A program made the position numbers and the translations under genes. From Ichthyophthirius multifiliis (lineage: Eukaryota > Ciliophora > Oligohymenophorea > Hymenostomatida): a DNA stretch of 64,000 bases. This document shows, one piece after another, positions 25,542 through 36,258 of this stretch. The notes beneath the pieces were generated by a model that worked only from the letters and a program-made list of their open reading frames with translations, was not told the origin of the DNA and did no database searches. The stretch is from NCBI RefSeq assembly GCF_000220395.1, contig NW_004086293.1:46317-110316 (forward strand), written 5' to 3'. The number at the start of each line of letters is the position of its first letter. The first letter of the stretch is position 1.

Positions 25542-27196
25542 TCATCTTCTAAATTGGCTAATTTTATTTTTATTTAAACTCATACTAACAATTGAAGGGC
25601 AGGGTTTGGAAAGTGTCCCTCTTGTATGGAAACTATAGACAAAATAATTTTTATTATATAATATATATATAGATTTTTATTATAAATATAATTATTAATT
25701 TATATATTTTACATCCAAGCTCTTTATGTCATAGAAGGTATTGTTTTTTTCCAAGCCCTTGGAACATCTCCTTCTTCTGAATAAAAAGGAAATTTTTGAA
25801 TAGTTTTGTTGTATCCCTTTTAATATTAAAAAATTAATGTTATATATAAATTTGATATTTTTAAATATATATGTAAAATTACTTTTTTAGGGATATCTGC
25901 ATTTTTAAAAGCCTTAGGATGTTAAACACCTGGATAATTATATGTTCTTTTTATCCCCTTATTTTTATTTTTAATTATAAATAATAATATTTTTTTTTTT
26001 TTTTTAATAAACTTCAGTTATTGGTCTATCTAAACCATAAACGATTCTATCGGGATTAAATATTCCTTAGCCATGTTTCGAGTTGATAAAAGGCTTTTTC
26101 AAATCTAAGATTTTACTTTTATGAATAGCTCTTTCATTCTATATAATATTTAATTAAAAAATAAATTTATTTCATAAATGTTTAGTATTTTTTTACTTTG
26201 TCCATTTCTTTTTCTCTATTATATGGGTCGTTTTCATAATTAACATGATTAAATAAATGACCAATAGTTGTATTTCCTTATCCTTATTTTGTAGGATTAG
26301 TTAAAAAATTTTTTGGGCCTGTAATAATATTTCCTTTTATTTTTTAAATATAGATTATTAATTATATTGAAAATATAAAAAGAATGAAAATATAAAAATT
26401 AAAATTTTTATTATATATTTTTATAATTATTACCATTTTCATCTCTTTTATTATAGATTTTATCATTATAATCCTTCATATGTTCATATTAACTACCAAT
26501 TCTAATAAATAAAATATTTTATTAATATAAATTTTTAATTTTTATTCATAATAATTTATATAAATAATAATTTAATTTATTTACATTGTCTTATGATTAT
26601 CAGTATTTTTAAAAGGCTATTAATGAGGAATAGTAGATACCCTTTCTTTGTCTTTTATATATTTAGCTTTATAAGAATCTTTATATGGATCACCTTTTTA
26701 ATATTTTTTTTATATGTTATATGTTTTGTATATAGATTTAATATTTAAATACCTTATAAAATTGATGAAGGTACTTAAAATAATGATGGTTCTACTTTAC
26801 TTTAAAGCTTAGGGTTAACTAAAAAATTAATAGGCTATCTTGGAACTTTTTATTAGATAGAAAAAAAAAATTAATAATTAAATAAAAAATATATTATTTT
26901 TAATTAAATTTATAATTATATAAACATTATTAATGCTCATATTTATCAGCTACTGCCAAAGGAGGTGGCTGTGTAAATAACCCGAATCTTTATCTATTTA
27001 TTTAAAATACAATAGTTACATTTATTACGTAAAATTTAAATATATAATATAAGTTCAAAATAAAAATAATTTAAGAAAAAAATATTTTTAAAAATAAAAA
27101 TTACTTCTATGATATATTTTCTAATTCATTATAATAATTTTATGATTTAGGATCTGCCTTATTATATGCAGTTTAATAAGCACTTTTAATATTCAT
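25542..27196 (-). CDS. CFAP96: cilia- and flagella-associated protein 96 (C4orf47 homologue)
   Basis: Ten exons give 320 residues and an exact multiple of three. Family landmarks align in order with vertebrate C4orf47/CFAP96. Near the N-terminus is QRFGLFTQPPPLAVADKYEH (vertebrate RIGLF...VGDKY). The centre has GPKNFLTNPTKQGQGNTTIG (vertebrate KNLYTNPGKKGTG...TIG), then HLFNHVNYENDPYNREKE. The C-terminus has IFHTRGTLSKPCPSIVSMSL (vertebrate IFHPPSGPKSRPVESIMTL). CFAP96 is an axoneme/basal-body associated protein with short Pro/Gly-punctuated segments. Introns: 25633-25712, 25817-25882, 25958-26012, 26139-26196, 26334-26433, 26502-26584, 26694-26752, 26846-26925, 26994-27104. The intron density is the highest in the window. 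Axonemal location is from the family; exact position in cilia is not established here. Confidence 0.9.
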
Positions 27197-27354
27197 TTTA
27201 TCAAACTAAATTTTATTTAAATATAATATTTTATATATCTTTTTCTATAACTTATATTTAATTATACCAACATAAATAAATTAAAAATAATAATTAACAG
27301 TAAAAAAAACAAATTAAAAAAGCAACAAAATCATTTAATTATTTTTAAAAAAAT

Positions 27355-27426
27355 GCCTTCACTCCATATTAAACCGAGAATCACAAGATATTTAGTCTTG
27401 TGCTCTCTCAACTGAGTTATAAAGGC
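27355..27426 (-). tRNA. tRNA-Phe-like gene with anticodon AAA, possibly decayed
   Basis: The minus strand gives a 72-nt cloverleaf: acceptor GCCTTTA paired with TGAAGGC, a D-arm ACTCAGTTGAGAGAGC, and a strong 5-7 bp anticodon stem (CAAGA/TCTTG) around loop CTAAATA, so the anticodon reads AAA. The arms align with eukaryotic tRNA-Phe (GCCGAAATAGCTCAGTTGG... GACTGAAGATC). The T-arm is imperfect (CTCGG against TGGAG with a G-G clash; loop TTTAATA instead of TTCAATC), and position 37 is T rather than a purine. A seven-T pol III terminator follows directly. A normal tRNA-Phe has anticodon GAA, so this is either a diverging copy or a pseudogene. Confidence 0.7.
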
Positions 27427-27636
27427 TTTTTATAATAAAATAATATCATTTATTATTATTATTTTTTAAATAAATTATTAATATATATTTTATAATTTTT
27501 TTCTAAATGTCAAAAAACTTTAAAAATTGTTATTTAGAAATTTTATTTAATTAACAAAAAGTTACAAATTATCTTTATAATTAAAAACAAGAGTATATAA
27601 ATAAAAACAGAAAATAATAATAAATATAGTCAATCT

Positions 27637-28936
27637 TCATTCTTCTTCATTTTTAATTAAAAACTTTTAAAATTTAACAACAGGAGTGGTTTTACTTAAA
27701 ACCACAGTATGTCCTTCATAAACATATCCTTTCAAATATCCAATATAAAATTGATTTCCAATAATACAAGCAATTTCTTCAACAGAAAATTCCTATTGTG
27801 CTGAAAATTAGAACCCGTTTTTTAATAATTCTAGAGGAATTTTATTATTATATTTATCTTAAAGAATAACTACAATTCTTTTACACAAATTTCTAACACA
27901 AAGAGTTTATAAATTACCAAAAATAAGATAAAGGCTTCTTTTAATCCACAGTTTTTTCCATTTTTCTCTTTCCTATTCATATTTATGTATATTGCCTTAA
28001 ATAATAGCTTCAGTAAGTTCTTAATATTCTTGTAATTTATAATATTTTATTAACTCTTAACTAGGAAATTACGCGCAAAGCATTTTCGCAGGTATTAGAT
28101 ATTTAAGGATTTATCTTTTTTATTTAAAATCATCTGCATTGCATAAATTATAAGAAAATTAAAGTGATTGTAATGCTTTTTGATAGTTTTGTTAAAAAAT
28201 AAGGAGTCTACCATAATAATACATAAATGTGATTTATTAACTTTTTGGTTATGCCATTAATTATTAACTGGTTATACTTTAATAATCTTTTGTCATATTC
28301 AATTAACTTTAACATCCAGGATAATTATATCTATAAAAGTTAAAAGCAAGTAATACATTATAGGTTTAAAGAAGTATCTTTTTCTTAAATTCACAACCGA
28401 ATTATTTTATTGATCTATTTACAACTGATGAGTATTAGTTAAATTAATTATCTATTTGCTTTAGTATTTTGTCTGGCTATTTAGTTTATTCTAATGCTAG
28501 TTTTGCTACTCTTTTACATATTTTAAAAAATCCTTAGACTAGTTTTAATAGTTGCTCATGTTATTATTGCATTTTTTCGAAGGTATTTCTAAAACTATTT
28601 GAGGCTTGAATAAACAAAGAAAATACATCACAATCGTTTGATTATTTTCGCTCTATTGTCCATTTAATATATAAACATAAAAAATCTATAAAATTGTCGA
28701 GAATTTCATCTTGAGATTTTAATTTTAATTTTATTTCTTCGTATTTTATTTATGATATGCTATTTTATATGTACTTTTTTTTATTTTTTTGCAGTTAATG
28801 TTTTTAATTGTTTGTGTATTTTTTTTACATTTGGATTATTAATACAATTTTATAATGATATTAATATAGCTTCTTAATCTTTTTCTTAAAATAATCTTGC
28901 TAAATCTTCTATTAATATGGCTGGATTATTACTCAT
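27637..28936 (-). CDS. PCID2: PCI-domain protein PCID2/Thp1 (TREX-2 subunit)
   Basis: About 432 residues of the CSN12/Thp1 family, a nuclear-pore-associated mRNA export factor. The N-terminus MSNNPAILIEDLARLFQEKD is helical. The middle carries the family signature YYYGRLLIFQQNYQKALQSL and KRQILKYLIPAKMLCAQFPS (human: YYVGR..., KRMILIYLLPVKMLLGHMP). The winged helix ends with EEIACIIGNQFYIGYLKGYV and VVLSKTTPVVKF, matching human VQCILANLIYMGHVKGYI. The frame is broken once: a T8 run at 28775-28782 (A8 on the coding strand) has one base too many. With A7 the protein is continuous and exactly divisible by three. I found no intron that does the same. Likely a base-calling error. Confidence 0.9.
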
Positions 28937-29154
28937 TATTTTTATATAAATATGATTTTTTTTTTTTATTTATTTTTATTCAAAATAATATTTAATAAAA
29001 TATCTTGAAATTATTTATTTTATTTAATTGAAATATACTAAAAAGAAATATAAAAAATAAAGATTTAAATATATAATTTTTATTTGTTTGTTTATGAATT
29101 AAATATTTTATATTAACGTTTGGTTTCATTATTAATATTTAAAGAATTAATCTT

Positions 29155-30129
29155 TCATTCTTATATTTCTTTATAATGAAGTATTTCAGATTACACGTAT
29201 TAGAAAAGAATATCATCAAAATCATTAAGTATAGTATCTTAATTAAATAATTAGATAAATTCATTATTACTATATAAAATTATATGTTTTTCAGGGTTAA
29301 AATCTTTTTCTATAACAAAAATAAGCTATAATTATTATTATTTTTAAAGATCTATATAAATTAAGTTAGCAGTTTAATTAATAACAATTAAATATTTAAG
29401 AGAAAAGCTATAAAAATAAATATTTCTATTAAAATCATTTAATTCAAACTATTTTAACTCTTCTATTTTTCGTTCATATTAATTATAATAAATAAGCAAA
29501 ATAGAGTTTTAAAAATCTAAAATAAAAACATTTTTTTCAACAACTTCAAATAATTGAAATTAAGCATAACTTTTGAATATGTAAAGTTCATTTTCTTTAT
29601 ATTTTAAAGAAGAAAATAATCTTATTATTCTCAAACTATTGAATTTGATAATATTACAATAACTATATTTACCATTATTTATAATTTTAGAATTATTAAA
29701 ATATAAATTTTGGCTAAAATATTATAAATCATTTGAAAAACTATAATTTATGTTTATAATATAAATAATCTTTCGTTAATAAATATTAATAATAAGTATT
29801 TTACTATAATATAAAACAAAAATATTATCCTTATTTTATATTTTGATGTCTAAAATATTTTCTTAAAATTACATTGTGAATATTATTTTTGGTTTTTTAT
29901 ATTTTCGTTAATTTTTAAAAATCAAAATCTTTTTAGAGTCTATATCTTATTTTAAAAGAACAAGATTTAAGTTTTTTTTATAATCTAGCTTTGCTATTTT
30001 TTAACCAAATTTTAGTTATATTTTATGATCGGATTATTCATTTGAATATTTATCGTAAAAAATGATATTATAGTTCTTTTATAAAATAAAAATTTATAAA
30101 TACTTATTGTATATTGTAAAATAAATCAT
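29155..30129 (-). CDS. beta-rich, propeller-like protein, 324 aa
   Basis: Intronless frame of 325 codons beginning MIYFTIYNKYLQIFILQKNY. Recurrent beta-hairpin-like blades of about 40 residues can be seen, each with an aliphatic strand, a turn and a second strand: NLNLVLLKQDIDSKKILIF, NIFVLYYSKILIINIYQRK, NELYIFKSYAQFQLFEVVEK, NVFILDFQNSILLIYYN, KYLIVINQTANLIYIDLQ. This is typical of a WD40-like propeller without classic WD dipeptides. No signal peptide or membrane span. Function unknown; a scaffold role would fit the fold but is speculative. It sits tail-to-head with PCID2 on the same strand. Confidence 0.68.
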
Positions 30130-30779
30130 TTTATTTTCTAATGTTTTTATTTATTATATTTTTTAAAAAATTTAGTTAAAAAAATAATAGCTAAAATATT
30201 TAAATTTAATTTTCAAAAAATATTGAAAAAAGACATAAAAATTTCGAATTATTTATAATAAATTATATTTTTTAGAATAAATTATTATTATAGATTTTTA
30301 AATTTAAAAAAAAAAAATTTAGATAATTATTTGAAAAGTAATTTGAAATATTAAGATATTGAAATTTAACTAATTTTTATAAAAAATATATTTAAATATT
30401 TAATAGCTAAAAAAAAAATCAATTTAAATTTTTAATTAATTCAAAAAATTAAAAAAATAATAATAAAAAAATAGAGAAATAATTAATAAAAAAATAATAA
30501 ATATATTTTTATTTAAAATAAAAAATTTATATTACATAAATAATGAGTCGGAGATAACAAAAATATTAATAATAAAATTTGTAAAATAAAATAATAATAA
30601 AAGAATAAATAAAAATAAATATCTCATTTTATTTTTTTGATAATCTTTGTTTGATATTTTTTTTTTTATTTGATTTTCTTTAATATTTTATTTTTAATTA
30701 TTTTTTATAAAATAAATTATTTAAAATATAAAAAAGTAAATTAAAAAAAATAATCAAAATCAAAATAAAATAAAATAAA
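30130..30779. other. A/T intergenic upstream of V-ATPase c
   Basis: A-rich and T-rich tracts without G/C landmarks. It separates two divergently transcribed genes and so should contain both promoters; no motif recognised. Confidence 0.5.
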
Positions 30780-31059
30780 ATGGCTGACGATAATAACGGA
30801 ATCAATTATTTCTTCGGATTTATTGGAGTTGCTAGTGCTTTAGTTTTTGCAAGTAGAAATTTAATTTAAATATATTTAATAATAAAAAAAAAAAGATTTG
30901 GGGGCTGCATACGGTACAGCAAAATCAGGTGTAGGAATTTCTTCTATGGGTGTATTAAAACCTGAACTAATTATGAAATCTATTATTCCAGTAGTTATGG
31001 CAGGTATTTTGGGAATTTATGGTATGATTGTAGCAGTTATTTTAGTCTAGAAAAGTAAA

Positions 31060-31093
<34 letters not shown>

Positions 31094-31538
31094 GGTAAAA
31101 CCGGTTATGATAGTCACAGTTGCTATTCTCACCTTGCTGCTGGTTTATGTTGTGGATTATCTTCATTAGTAAAAAATAAATATATATTAAAATTAAATAA
31201 TTATAAAAATTTATTTAAATATAAATATGAATTAAATCATATATAATAAAAGGCTGCAGGATTAGCTATTGGTATAGTTGGAGATGCAGGAGTTAGAGCT
31301 AGTAAATAAAATAAATAAATAAATATATATATATATATATATATTTATTATAAAATATTTATATTTATATATTTGTTTATATATTTTAATTTTTTTAATA
31401 TTTATATATTTTTATTTAATTTTTTTTTACTAAGATGCTCAATAAGATAAAATTTTTGTTGGAATGATTTTAATTCTTATCTTTGCCGAGGCTTTGGGTT
31501 TATATGGACTTATTATTGCTTTGATTTTATCGTAATGA
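30780..31538 (+). CDS. VMA3: V-type ATPase 16-kDa proteolipid, subunit c
   Basis: Rotor-ring subunit of the proton-pumping V-ATPase in endosomal, lysosomal and contractile-vacuole membranes. Five exons give 153 residues in four hairpin helices. Signatures: [84 protein letters not shown] and [19 protein letters not shown]. The essential proton-carrying Glu is present in the last helix (IFAEALG). Introns: 30853-30895, 31055-31091, 31169-31252, 31302-31434; coding length is an exact multiple of three. Intron 2 is only 37 nt and its 3' part is 28 consecutive A before the G of AG, with no pyrimidine tract at all. Length is normal for the family. Confidence 0.98.
31063..31090. repeat. A28 homopolymer forming most of a 37-nt intron
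   Basis: An uninterrupted A run ends at the 3' splice AG of intron 2 in the V-ATPase subunit c gene. Confidence 0.95.
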
Positions 31539-31873
31539 ACATAATAATTTAAATATGGTCAATATTAACATCTAGATTAATAAAATTTATTTTATTAATA
31601 GTATAATTTTTTATTATTTTTTTTACATAAAGTTAATTTTTTTTTATAAATAATTTTAATAATAATAATAAGGATTTATATAATTTTTTTTTTATAAATT
31701 TTTTATATGAAATAAACTTATTTTAATTTATTATAAATATATTTTTTAAAATTAATATCTAATTACATCATTAATCAAATAAGTCTTTTTTTAATTATTG
31801 GATTTTTTATAATTTATCTTGATTTAACATTTTATATTTTGATATTTTCTAAAATTAAATGATTAGATTGTTA

Positions 31874-32184
31874 TCAATATTTTTTATTTAGTTTTAATTA
31901 CTTTCTTGCTTCATTTTGCTTTTGTTTTCTTTGTGATTAAGGTAGTCGTATAAAACTGACTAAAAACATTAAATTTTTTTTTTTTTTAAGAAAATATCAC
32001 TTATAGAACTTTCAACTAATATATATAAATCTACGTTTTTCTCGATAAAATTTTAATCTATATTTTAAATATATATTTAAGCGAGCTCCTGAGCATCTTA
32101 GGTTGCTATGTTTTGAATATTTTTCTAAATAAAGATTATTAAGCTATTTATATTATATTTACTCTAGTTATTTTCGATTTCCAT
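31874..32184 (-). CDS. small helical protein, 89 aa
   Basis: Two exons joined by a 41-nt GT-AG intron (31960-32000) give exactly 90 codons. Sequence starts MEIENNQSKYNINSLIIFIQ, continues with a helix TQDAQELAQIYIQNIDQNF, then DLYILVESSIISFIRLP, and ends in a basic Q/K/R-rich tail (SQRKQKQNEARKQLKLNKKY). Higher G/C content than surroundings (a GAGCTCCTGAGC block) supports coding. Without the intron the frame also stays open, so the second exon is less certain than the first. It looks like a small subunit of a larger complex; no family assigned. Confidence 0.55.
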
Positions 32185-32763
32185 TAAAATATATTAATTT
32201 TTTTATATTAAAATATATTAATTTTAATAAAATTTTATAAAAAGTTTACTAAGAAATATACTTTAGCTTACTTTATTCTTTGATATTTAATAATTTACAT
32301 AATATAAATATATATTTTTTTTTATATAATTAAACTAAAATAAATCTATTTTATTTATTGATATTTTTTTTATTAAATTCAATAATTAATGGAATTTAGT
32401 AGCTAAGATTAAAATAACAAACTAATTTTTTTTTTTAAAAAAAATAACATATTAAAAATATTTTTTTCAAATATAATATTATTAATTATATAAAATAAAA
32501 ATTATATATTATTTCTAATTGAAAATCGTTATTAATATTTGTTATTGAGAAATAACTATATAATAAAATAAAAAATAGAGTTAAATTAATTATATGAATG
32601 CGATAATTTTTTCTTAAATAATAAAATAAAATTTAAATAGTTAAATATAAACTTTTTTTAAAATGGTAAATAAAAAAAAACACATAACTTAAAACAAAAA
32701 AAAAGTGGAAAATTTCATTTTTTTTTTGTTTATTTTTTTTTTTTTTATTTGATTTTAATTTTT

Positions 32764-34247
32764 TCATGAATTTATTTTTTCTAATCGTGTATTTAGAGCC
32801 AGCTTAAAATTTTTTAGTTAATCTAATCAGAATTAAAATCATCAATATAAAAACAATCTTAAGTTTCTTAATTATCAATATTTTTATTAGAAATTACATT
32901 CTTATTCTTTTTGTCTTTTTTATTCTTTTTTTTTTATTTAAGATTTTAATAATTATTTTTTTCTTTTTCTTAACATTTTATTAACAAATATTAGTCTAAT
33001 CTGTTTTTTTAGTTTAAAAAAAGCACATTTTTGAATTCTTTTTAATTTCCTCTAAAAAAATAATTGAATTATTTTATATCAGGCCATGCAAATTCACTAA
33101 AAAAATGAGAGCAAATCTATCTTAATAATTTTAAATTTATCAAATTAGAACGAATAGATCTATATTCATTATTACCAACTTTAAATAAGCCTATTGATGC
33201 GCATTATAAAAATAAACTATTTAAAAATTCATTATTTTTTAAATTTTTTGCGTTTTAATTATCCTAATTCTCATATAAAATTTCATTCTAAAAAATACTA
33301 GAATTGTCTATAATATACTTTACCTACGCCATTAAATTTAATTAGACTGTTTATTGACAAAACTAATTTCTTTTTTCTATATTTTTTAATAAATTAGATA
33401 AAGACTCTGAGAAGAAATACAATAAGAACATGTTTTCAATATCTTTTTTAAACAAAAAAAACTATTTGAAATTTTTCGCAAATTAAAAATCACTTAATTA
33501 TTCTTCAATAAAATTTCTTATTCCCAATATATTATTTAAACATTGTTAATTTTCAATTAGAAGATTATTAAAAATTTCCTCATCATATTAACCATATTAT
33601 AATACTACTTCTGAAGGGCTATTTATTACTATTGCTTTTTAAATTGAATTACTGTATTTTTATTAAGCCCAAATCGCTAAACATCCTGTAATTTCATTTC
33701 CGACTAATATACTAATTATTTTTATTATTATATTTTTTAAAAAAATTATATTATCTATTTAAATTAAACTTTTTTTAATTAGGGTTTGTTATATTATATT
33801 ATTATAAAGAATATAAGTATTCATTTATATCAGCTAGTATTTAATGTATTGTATTATATTTCATAAAGTCAGGATTATACTTATAATTTCGAAAAGGAAG
33901 TGATTCTCCAAAGTATCTTTATTCTAAAACAAAAAAATTAAAATCTTAATCATTATTTATAAATAAATGAAATTATTCGGGGATATTATTTATTTATTGT
34001 AAATATTATTAATTACATTTACTATTACATAACATTATTATGTTCATTTTAGCCTATTATATTTAAAGTGGTGTTTTTGATTTTTACTTATCTAAAAATA
34101 ACGTTAATCCCATAAATCTATTGATAATGGATTAAAATGATCCACTTTTTATTCATGCAAAAAATATTCTTCAACAAAATTTGAAATTATAAACGGAGTT
34201 ATTATTATTAGAATAAATATTATTTGATTTATTTTTGTAAATAACAT
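32764..34247 (-). CDS. degenerate S28 serine carboxypeptidase-like protein
   Basis: Relative of lysosomal Pro-X carboxypeptidase/DPP7 (peptidase family S28). A signal-peptide-like N-terminus (MLFTKINQIIFILIIITPFI) precedes the family hallmark QKVDHFNPLS with WDQRYF. Later comes FVLEQRYFGESLPF, matching EHRYYGESxP. The nucleophile region, normally GGSYGGxLAxW, reads VGNEITGCLAIW here, so the catalytic Ser is gone. The C-terminal half keeps LQCASIGLFK and a Cys-rich stretch, but FxNGxxDPW is not clear (FLNQKNRLDQY). An intron of about 60 nt joins NPNQK to NILVGNE. The frame is also broken near 34093-34098 (A5 on the coding strand) and near 32930-32940 (A10), so the 3' end is approximate. A pseudoenzyme, or a pseudogene. 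Confidence 0.72.
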
Positions 34248-35753
34248 TTTTATTTATATATATATTGTATTCTTATTTATAATATATTTATTTCTTTGTG
34301 ATTATTTATTATTTTATTATTATCTATATAATTATTTTTAAGAAAAATAATTATGATAATAATTTTTGTTTTAATATTTAGAAAAATCGATTATAATTAT
34401 TTCTATGATTTTTTATATTAAAGCATGTTTGTTTTAATTGTAAAAATAAGAAAACACTTTCCCTTTATGAGAAAAATATTATTAACGTTATTTTTAAATT
34501 AAATTTTTTAAAGATTATTATCATAAAAAATAATCATTATATAAAAAATATAATAATATTGATAAAACAAGCATTTTATTTATAATAATATTGAATTTTC
34601 ATTAAGTTATTAAAATATAAATCTTTTTATTTATAAAATTTAGAATAATATGATAAAATAATAAATAAATTTTACAATATTAAAAAAATAAATATATTTA
34701 TGAAATGCTTTATAATATATATATTATAAAATATTTTAGATTTTTTAACATTATTTTTACTTTTAGTTTTCTATTTTCTAATATTATAATTTTTCTGATT
34801 TAATATTCATTTTTTTAATTAATTTTTTTTATGTAAAACTTAATTATTATTTTATTTTCGGCTCTTATAATTTTTTTATTAGTATTTTTAAATAAATATA
34901 ATAATAAATCTTTTATTTGCATAAATATTTTTAGATGAAATAGTGAATTATTAAAATTAAATTAAATATATACATAGCTATTTAAATGAAAATTATTTAT
35001 TTAAATAGATTAATTTTCTTAAAAATAATTATAATGTTTTAAAACTGAAATAAAATATAGCTATATAAATGTCATAAAACCATTTTTTTTATTTAAATTT
35101 ATTTACATATAAATTAAAATGATTAGATAAAATATTAATATATATAAAATATAAATATTTTTTTTCTAATTAATATTATATTTTATTTTTTTTTGTTTTA
35201 AATTTATAAAATTTTATATTTAATATTTGTCAGGGATTGTTCACCTAATAAAGTCATCATTAAATAAGATAACTCAGGGTTTTTTCATCAGATTATTATA
35301 TAAATATTTAATTATACATTTTTTTTTTAAATTTATTTTATTTATATAATATATAATTAAATAATAATTTATATACTTAAAATTATATATATAAATAGAG
35401 GGGCTAAAAATCAAAATTAAAAAAAATATTTAAAATTAATTTATATTTATTTAATTTAGCACTTTTTTGCTTTTATTAATTACCAAAAATAAAAATCCTT
35501 ATTGAGTAGATTTTTAATTAAAATCAAATTAAATCTAATTATAATAATATTCATTTTAAAATATAATATTTAGACAATTATATATTATCATATTTTATTT
35601 TTGACTATTTTTTATTATCAAAAATATAAATAATATATATAAATTATAAATAATTCTAACTATTAAGTTTATTATTCATTTTTTAATTCTTGTATATTCA
35701 TAAAATTTCTTTTAAATTTCCTATAATTATTTACGTCTTCTTCTTTAACTTTA
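34248..35753. other. A/T-rich intergenic, 1.5 kb
   Basis: Low-complexity A/T with a few isolated G/C-bearing spots (for example a TTTGTCAGGGATTG segment near 35226 and CTCAGGG near 35272) that do not join into an open reading pattern. No RNA gene recognised. Confidence 0.45.
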
Positions 35754-36258
35754 TCATCTTTTGTATTATCTTCTTTTCATATTTTAAAATACTTTCCTTA
35801 TTCTATTATTAGATCTATTCTTGTATTTTATGGCCTACATATTATTAGAATAAATTATATTTATTAATTAGACGCATGCAAGAACTCTATAACCTTCACT
35901 TGATTTTCTGTTACTCATAAAAAGTAGTGACAATCTTAAATGTAACTCTATAGGGCCCTTATATTAAAAATAAAAATATATTTAAATTAAAAAAATACCA
36001 ATTAGCCCCAATAATATAAAAACTAAATAGCCTTACATAATAATAATCTTATAAAATAGGATTTTATTATTTCGTTATTTTCATCCTATTGTTATTTTTA
36101 ATGTCCTCTATAATCATAAATTACAGATCTTGTCTTCGTAACTTCTTAATCTTTATCTTTTATTAATATCTTATTCTAATATAAATAAAAAATTAAATAT
36201 AATCTAAAATATTTTAGATAATTACGGAATATGGAACTTAATTCTATAACATAAGCAT
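35754..36258 (-). CDS. hypothetical protein, about 137 aa
   Basis: Three exons (introns 35958-35998 and 36176-36225) give exactly 138 codons from an ATG at 36258. Coding-quality sequence includes SNKILIKDKDQEVTKTRSVI, YDYRGHQKQQQDENNEIIKS, then a hydrophobic stretch KAIQFLYYWGQLGPIELHL, followed by FMSNRKSSEGYRVLACVQ and a basic end (RIRKVFQNMKRRQYKR). Further coding-like residues lie upstream to about 36400 (for example VEEECILKQIKTRK), so the true start may be earlier. No family recognised; not clearly secreted. Confidence 0.5.
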
